Shown: piece by piece, positions 57,500-64,000 of the stretch
Position numbering within the stretch: the first letter of the stretch is position 1
How the letters are laid out: every line of letters begins with the position of its first letter
From: Clavelina lepadiformis
Taxonomy: Eukaryota > Chordata > Ascidiacea > Aplousobranchia > Clavelinidae
Assembly: GCF_947623445.1 (NCBI RefSeq)
Contig: NC_135242.1
Span: 16,306,001-16,370,000, forward strand
Length of the DNA stretch: 64,000 bases
Direction: 5' to 3'
Program-made: the position numbers and the translations under genes
Notes under the pieces: model-generated
What the model was told of the DNA's origin: nothing
Databases searched by the model: none
Seen by the model: the letters and a program-made list of their open reading frames with translations, nothing else

Positions 57500-59612
57500 G
57501 TTCAGTATGTAATATTTACTGAAGTAAAATTAAAGGGTTTACATAGCAGAAAACATGCTGCAAGCCTCAATGCTTAAAGCTTCAGGAACTTGAATAATGA
57601 CAATGACTATGTTGATCTGGAGATAAAAACATGCTATAATTCTGTTATGAAATCTCAAGGAAACTGGCATAGTTTATTATTGCAGATGGATAACTAAATG
57701 TTTAACTTTAAAGGTCTTTAATTTCAACAGTCACATGTTAATAGAAAAATGTACTGGCATTAATTTTTACACTTCGCATGTTCTGGCTAATGTGATGTCA
57801 GCAGTTTTTTAAATTGTAATTGTGCTTTAAAAAATATCCTGCTTGTGTTATGCCTTTTATGCATTTCTTATTTTTCCCAAGTACTCTGGCAAAACCATTG
57901 CCCCATTCTATGTTCATACTGCATTCGTACAATGTCACTACACATAATATATGGCACTGCAGAAATCAAATTATCATGATAGGTTTGGAATTTAAAAATT
58001 TTCGGGTATTTCTGTTAATTCTGGGGAAAATGTCTCTAATACATTCCAGTTTTTATAACATGGTTGGCAATAAGGCCTATGAGTTACAATTAATTAAACT
58101 ATAGCAGTTATTTCCTTCATCAGAACACCAATTCTTATATGAATATAAACCAAATACAAACCAGTTCCAAATTATTTGCTAGATAGAAAATCTCCCCAAC
58201 TCTTGATCAAGCTAAATTAAGCAACAGAATTAAGACAAACACTTGCAAACATGGATGTATTGCATTAATGACCAAAATAACACAGTAGTGAATGAAATAA
58301 AAACTGGCAAAAATGAATCAATACCTTGACGAGCATGTTATTATTCAAGCATCGCAGAAGTCTATGAAATATTGCTGCTTATGTCCCACAAGTAACAATA
58401 CATGCTTGTGCAAGGCTTATCACAGTTTAAAAAATCGGGCCTGTAAATTTTACATATCATTAAATCATTTTTAAAGCAAAATGATATTTAACTTGTATTT
58501 GTTATTCCACAGCATACTGAAATTTTATCACAAAACAACCTAATCCTATGTTTCCAAACCCAGTTTATACACGTTCAGTATTTTACAGGATATTGACTTG
58601 AGTTAATCTACACAAACCTTACATTTGAAAACGAGCTTGAGAAAGCAAAAGAAATATAGGCTATCTGGATCAACAACATACATCCACATATAAATAGAAA
58701 AAAAACCATTGAAGCCTTTTATAATAGCAATATCTATACCATATAAACTTGAATGACAAAAAAAACAGCTGTTACATAAAACTCTAACGGTAATACTGTA
58801 AAGTTAATTTGGTGTATTATTGAAGTTGATAGTATTTGGAAAAAGTTTGAAATCGCAAAATGAGAATTTATTGCAATAGCTTTAATCCAGTTCAACAACA
58901 TATGTTACATTCGGTTTGCGTTCAAGTAAAACATACTTATATAAACACAACAAAGATAGACTTAATGATACTTGTAACTAACTTAAAACATTGAAATAGT
59001 AGGATGAGATGCATGCAGATAGTGACAAGTAGAGTCATGTAAATGTTTCAGAAATTTCGTCCACATAGTTTTAATTAATTTTGCTTAGCACAGTTTCCAG
59101 GTCAAGGCAAGACTGTAATGTAACATGTCATGGAATACACCTAGCTTAAATGTAAGTGGTTGGAAATGAATTTAAACAGCATCAGATCTCTGACGGGCAG
59201 TAGGAATAAACTTCAACATTTTGTAGTTTAATTGCTTTATAGTTAACAATTAAGAAACCTAAATAATGAGAACTACAACAACGCACCAACATTTACCACA
59301 GTCACGGCTGCTTTACCAAAGTTGACTGACTTGAGTTGTTCCAATTAAAAAAGATTTCATTAGCCAGTTTTCTATTGCACTAACAGTTCTCACTACAGTA
59401 CTATGAAGAAACAATGGCACCCTTTTCATACAAAACATCATCTTAAAATATACGCCCTTACTTATCTTCTATGGATCTATTCTAATGAGTGCTGACAGTT
59501 GGAAATAAAACAAAAATAACATTATTCTGATGCTGCACTGCAAACACCTTACAGTACATTCAGTCAGAAACAACAAGGCAAGTTTACTGTGAAAGCTTTG
59601 AGTTACATCAAG
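57500..59612. other. Convergent interval between COPS3 and SH3GLB
   Basis: No gene recognised. It should contain the SH3GLB 3' UTR on the minus strand; TTTATT at 58867-58872 (AATAAA on minus) is one candidate signal about 740 bp from the stop. Confidence 0.35.
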
Positions 59613-62600
59613 CTAATCATTGAGAATACTAAGATAGGATGTAGGGACTTTTCCACTACTGGTTCCTCTTTGGCCCATCATCCAATCGCTAACAAGCCCC
59701 GGGGCTTCATAAACGAGAATAATCTGGAAAAATATACAAATTTATTTAAATTTAAAACCTTTCTAAGGTGTTAGAAATAACGTAGAAAATATAGCATAAT
59801 CTTCAGTTACAATTCATTTTCAATTATAATGAATCAAATCAAAATGTTATCAAACAAGCACGCAACCATAACCTCATCTGCCAGCAATGACAGTTCTGTC
59901 GTATCTGCAGCATCATAGTCATACAACACTCTTGCTCTTTTCTTTGAAGATGACAAAGTTGCAGAGGTTACACCGGTGATGTTGCCTAATGGTACTGAAG
60001 AGCGCCCACCAGAAACAGCTCGGCTAAATATAGGTGAGGGTTCCGTGTTCCTAAAATTGCAAACATGTGAGAAGCAAAGAAACAAGCCAATATTGCAAGT
60101 ATCATTATTTTTCTGGAATGATCTTTGATATATTTTGAAAACAGTGTGCTTGAAACCAATTGGGGATGCAGGGTGAAGCTTAAGCCACTAACGGCATTAT
60201 GAATTTCTGCTCATTCATAACAAAAGCTGCTTTTTTGGTATTTTGACTTCTTTAATATAGTGTAGATGTTTATATACAATTATGTTTTTGTTGTTGTTGT
60301 GATTTGCCATGATAAAGCTCATCCATAATGGTCAGCAAACTGATGGCTATGCAGCAATGTTCCCTCTAATTTTTCACGAGTCTGAGCAAACACACTAACT
60401 CCCTGAACGGTGCCTTGGACAACTGTGAGCAACATCAGACGAGCCACGTGTGCACTGTGGCCATTATTATGCGTTTATTTTGTTTTTAATTCAGGTTGGA
60501 TTTGTTTCTTGTGCGTAGCACAGATTTTCCGTGCGCGGTGACCGTGATTTTCCGTGCGCATTTGCGCACGCGCGCAGCTTAGAGGGAACATTGCTATGCA
60601 GTAGAATCCACTTTGTATGACCATAGAAAATATGAATTTTGTATGGAAAATATGACTTCCATACAAAATTCTCCATTTACTATGACCAGCCTTCAGATAT
60701 TATGACCACCTGTCCATCTCTTTCATTTTTTGTGTCAATTATGCAATGTTACAGACTTGACAGTGACAATTGTGCCACACCACGAGTATTGACAATTCAC
60801 CTACTGGCATTGACTTTAATGTTGCTCTTTATTCCTAATGAAATAAATGATGAATTTGATGTTTTTCGTTATATTATGCCTAACTGTATTGATCCTTGTG
60901 TGGTTAAAAAGGTGTACCGTTTTTTCTTGAATAGAAACCGCCCTCGAATAGAAACCGCACGATTTGATTAAAAATAAATATACAAAAGAAGCCGCCTTCG
61001 TATAGAAGCCGCAGAAAACAATGATGAAATCGCTTCTTTACTGATAAAAGAAAACAAAGCAAAAATATCTAACCGACATGCAATAAAAATTACTCAAGCA
61101 TTGTACATATATTTTATTTCAACTACGGTATTGTATCAATGGTCATTTTCAACATCATCAATAGTACTGATATTGTTTAAGTCATTATTATCACTGGAAC
61201 TTCCATTTCCTTTTGGTTTTGTTTGCTTTAAACAAATGCGACAATAGTAGCAGCTGTAGGATTAGCAGTTTTACAAAAAGACACAATAAAATTGCAGCTG
61301 ACTTACTGTTTCCGTTTTCTTGTTACCGGTACTTATGGTAGATAAACTTGAATGCCCACTGAGCACCAATTAGAAGAGAAAAACATTCATGTAATCAAAA
61401 TAGAAGCTGCCTTCGAATAGAAGCCGCACAAAACGTTCAAAAATAAAAAATAGTAGCCGCAGTTTCTATTCAAGAAAATACGGTATGCCTGAAAAAATAA
61501 GATTTCCCTGATTTTGTTAAACTCTTACGTAGGGCTTTAAAAAACTGTTTAGACTTTAGACTAATCAGAGGGCAGCATGGTTGGTGTTGTTTTTTTTTTA
61601 GCCAGCCAATTCCTCTAGCAGTTTCCACATCTAGGTTGTGAGAAAAAATAAAATAGAAATTGCTATGAAAAAGAGGGACATGTGTGATTTTAGGTCCACA
61701 AATTCACTTTTGACTTTGGGGCTTTGTAACGAGAAGTAGAAATAAGTTAATGTTGCAATATTCCTGTGTTCAAGCAAGCCTAGTTCACATGTAAAATTTC
61801 AGGGATGCCCATGGGGTAATTTTCGAGTAATTGCATTTTTGGCAATTTTACTCCATAAAGAAATAGGCCCTTTCTTGAAACCCATTTTCCTCCAAAACAG
61901 TACTATTGCAGTAGTATTACAGTAATCATTCGATATTATGACTAAAATGGTCTGGTACCAAGGTGGTCATAACAAGCGGAGTCTAACGCATTAAAAAAGT
62001 CATACACCAGAAGAGCAGTCTTTGTTATTGGGGCTATACCTGCTAGGCAAACACAGTATTTTCAGCTCATTGGTTAAGTATTTTTTTTCCAAGTAAGTTG
62101 TTAGCAATTTAATTATCTGCAAAGGTAAGATACAGAATAACAATGCAAAGACAGCACTTTTATTTTGTCTTGCTTGTTGCTTACGCAATCACATGACTAT
62201 GCATAGAGTTTGCTATATTTATTTTAGGTTTCTCTCCAAACATTCCCATAGAAGCAAGTCACTACTGTCTGTCTTCATGTTAAAAATACAATGTGACATG
62301 TGAGTGCCATCAGTAACAAAGATAATGATTGAAAACCAACGTTCACATTGAAACTGTTGCTTTATGAGACTTGTCTATCCCATCTCCCATGTAAATAAAC
62401 TACTTTTGGACATCATTTGGCTTTTTGGACATCAAACTATCCTTAAATCGTTTTATTACACGATGGCAGGTTAACTTTTGTGAAGCTTTGAAAACTTGTT
62501 GAAGTTAATAATGTAAATGATATCAACATCAGATGCTGTTTCCGTAAGATTAAAAGCTGCTGACTGCTGGTTTGTGGTTATAAATGCTTGTGAAAAGGTC

Positions 62601-63992
62601 ACAGAACTCCAGTACTTTGTTGTAAGCCTAAATTTAGATAACATTTCAATATGAAGTAAAAGTGCACTACTTGGCTCTTGTTTTCCTTACCCTGCTACCA
62701 CTTTTTGCTGCGAAGTGCCAAGAACTGACTAGGGCTGCAAAAATTGGGCCGACTAAAGCCATTGTTAGGCATTAGGCAAAAACGTACATTTTCACGAATT
62801 TCGAGCAAAATTTTTGGTAATACATTGATTTAAGAAAATTTACTACTCTGTTAATCATTTTACTGCTTGTATACTTTGTTTTCCTGATAAAGTTAGAATA
62901 ACATAAGTTTTTAATAAAACCCTTTTCATCATATTTCTTAATAATAAATAGCAGTTTTAGCTACGACTAACAATGTGACATGACAATTAGCGATTATGGT
63001 AGTTAACTTCCAGCTTCAGAAATGTGACTAAATTCCCAGCTCTAGCACGGAAAAAAACAGCAAGTAGTGTTTTAAAGAGAATTTAGTTTCTCCTTAAAGT
63101 TACCAGTTTACCATTGAGTCAGGCATAGTAAGTTGTTATCATGATGTACATGTATAGGCTAGTATAGCACTCCAATAATTTGAAAGCATGGCAATGCACC
63201 GTATGAGTATGACATCATATTACCCACAGAAGTGTGAAAATAACTTGTAATATTGCAGTACAACCAACTCACCTAAGCTGCTCTTGCAGATCTTTCATAT
63301 ACTGATAGCATTTTGCAAAGTATTCTGTTTGTGCATCTACAAATTCATTCAAGCTTCTGGAATGGTGGGCCTACACATACATTATTGAAAAAACCATTAT
63401 TAGGTTGATGTGGGGTAAATACTACCAAGTCCAAATACGTGATTTTTCCAAAAATTGCAATTTTTATGGTTTTGGTTTATGTTATGCATTACGAGCCTCA
63501 TTTACTGAACACTGCAACATCTGTTGTAATACAAAGCAGGTATTTATTGAAAAAACACATTCTTTAACTTACTTGAGTGCTGCTGACGCCTTCAAGTAAA
63601 AGCCTCGTTATCTCTTGTTGTCTATCAAAATCAGTTTGTGCAATTCTTAGCTCACTTTCAGCCTGTCAATCAAAATAGAATTGGTTTAAGGAAAGAGCAG
63701 TTAAACAACCGTTAAGCACAAATGTCTTAAACATGCGAATCTGGGCATCATTGTCTTGCACATACTGTCTGTCTTGCTTCTAGACTTCTTGCTTTTTTTA
63801 AGCGATTCTTGCATGCATCCAGGTCAAGACGTTTCTTCTCTAAAGTTTTCCTCTCTTTCTGAATTGTCTTGCAATCACCTTCCAAAAAGTTGTTTAAAGG
63901 AAGGAGATAATTTTGCATTGTAGTTTGTAGAAAAGACTGCTCTGCTTGGCCAAGCTTCATTTGTGTTTCACCACACTTTAACAAAACTCCAC
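59613..63992 (-). CDS. SH3GLB: Endophilin-B (SH3GLB1/2-like), last five exons, 5' partial
   Basis: N-BAR plus SH3 protein that binds and curves membranes (autophagy, mitochondrial and Golgi dynamics). Minus-strand exons: 63992-63766, 63662-63573, 63370-63273, 60050-59873, 59723-59613, all in phase; earlier exons lie beyond 64000. The BAR part reads GVLLKCGETQMKLGQAEQ, NYLLPLNNFLEGDCKTIQKE, KKRLDLDACKNRLKKA, then ELRIAQTDFDRQQEITRLLL and LNEFVDAQTEYFAKCYQYMK. After a short Ser/Gly linker comes the SH3 domain RARVLYDYDAADTTELSLLA ... IILVYEAPGLVSDWMMGQRG, ending YLSILND. This matches vertebrate endophilin B (KARVLYDYDAANSTELSLLA). Vertebrates have two paralogues; a single ancestral copy is likely, so I give no number. 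The 3.2-kb intron between BAR and SH3 exons is full of transposons. Confidence 0.94.
60355..60593. mobile_element. hAT MITE, 239 bp, perfect 8-bp target duplication
   Basis: The ends CAATGTTCCCTCTAA and TTAGAGGGAACATTG are perfect inverses. The flanks CTATGCAG (60347-60354 and 60594-60601) are identical. The right half contains alternating GCGC/GTGCGC motifs known from widespread animal hAT MITEs. It inserted exactly at the edge of the pogo-like element starting at 60599. Confidence 0.9.
60599..61985. mobile_element. pogo-like element, interrupted by another insertion
   Basis: The left end is CAGTAGAATCCACTTTGTAT. The right end, complemented, is TAGACTCCGCTTGTTATGAC (missing the first bases). 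Interior segments such as GTGTCAATTATGCAATG match, inverted, the copy in TBL2 intron 4 at 21669-21960. A different 570-bp element sits inside it. No intact transposase. Confidence 0.7.
60915..61485. mobile_element. Nested inverted-repeat element with internal AATAGAAGCCGC repeats
   Basis: The left end TACCGTTTTTTCTTGAATAG and the right end (complement TACCGTATTTTCTTGAATAG) are inverted over about 28 bp. Near both ends a motif of the form GAATAGAAGCCGC/GAATAGAAACCGC is repeated two to three times. TA at both borders may be the target duplication. The pogo-like host sequence resumes on both sides. Confidence 0.72.
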
Positions 63993-64000
63993 CTGTGAAG

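Overview
The window is animal nuclear DNA: AT-rich (roughly one third G+C by eye), with spliced genes, GT-AG introns of about 45 bp to a few kb, and dense DNA-transposon and LINE debris. A tunicate (ascidian-like) genome is my best guess. The reasons are a small-gene chordate-type repertoire (FGF ligand, Tbx20, RBM33, TBL2), divergent but clearly alignable proteins, and 3' splice-acceptor-like sites just upstream of several start codons, as expected where spliced-leader trans-splicing is used. No single feature proves this assignment.

Genes, left to right. (1) First coding exon of a secreted FGF-family ligand (minus, 821-1400), whose later exons lie beyond the left edge. (2) About 14 kb without a confident gene, holding foldback repeats, hAT-type MITEs and some candidate regulatory sites. 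(3) MRPS6 (plus), followed about 290 bp later by TBL2 (plus, 9 exons). (4) CIAO2A/FAM96A (minus, 4 exons), tail to tail with TBL2 with only 138 bp between the stop codons. (5) A repeat-rich block with a rearranged LINE (27.9-31.8 kb). (6) RBM33-like RNA-binding protein (plus, 16 exons, 32.2-42.5 kb), with a second LINE remnant in intron 1. (7) Tbx20 (minus, 9 exons, 44.2-49.4 kb). (8) A repeat-rich interval with a 380-bp foldback, a LINE 3' end and a 1.45-kb hAT element carrying a broken transposase. (9) COPS3 (plus), intronless. (10) The last five exons of endophilin-B (SH3GLB, minus), running off the right edge.

The exon models were assembled by hand from splice signals, reading phase and remembered family conservation. 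Most exons are shorter than 60 codons and would be missed by an ORF scan; CIAO2A and most of Tbx20 and SH3GLB were found this way. All internal junctions keep phase. The genes are functionally unrelated (mitochondrial translation, ER WD40 protein, Fe-S assembly, RNA export, cardiac/motor-neuron transcription factor, COP9 signalosome, membrane curvature), so the layout reflects genome compaction rather than a pathway. The two closest linkages are MRPS6-TBL2 (operon-like spacing) and TBL2/CIAO2A (overlapping 3' ends).

I found no new gene system. The points most worth a second look are the transposon end that abuts a TBL2 splice donor, the overlapping TBL2/CIAO2A 3' ends, nested transposons with intact target-site duplications, the composite foldback at 51 kb, and a possible unrecognised two-exon coding unit upstream of the FGF gene.
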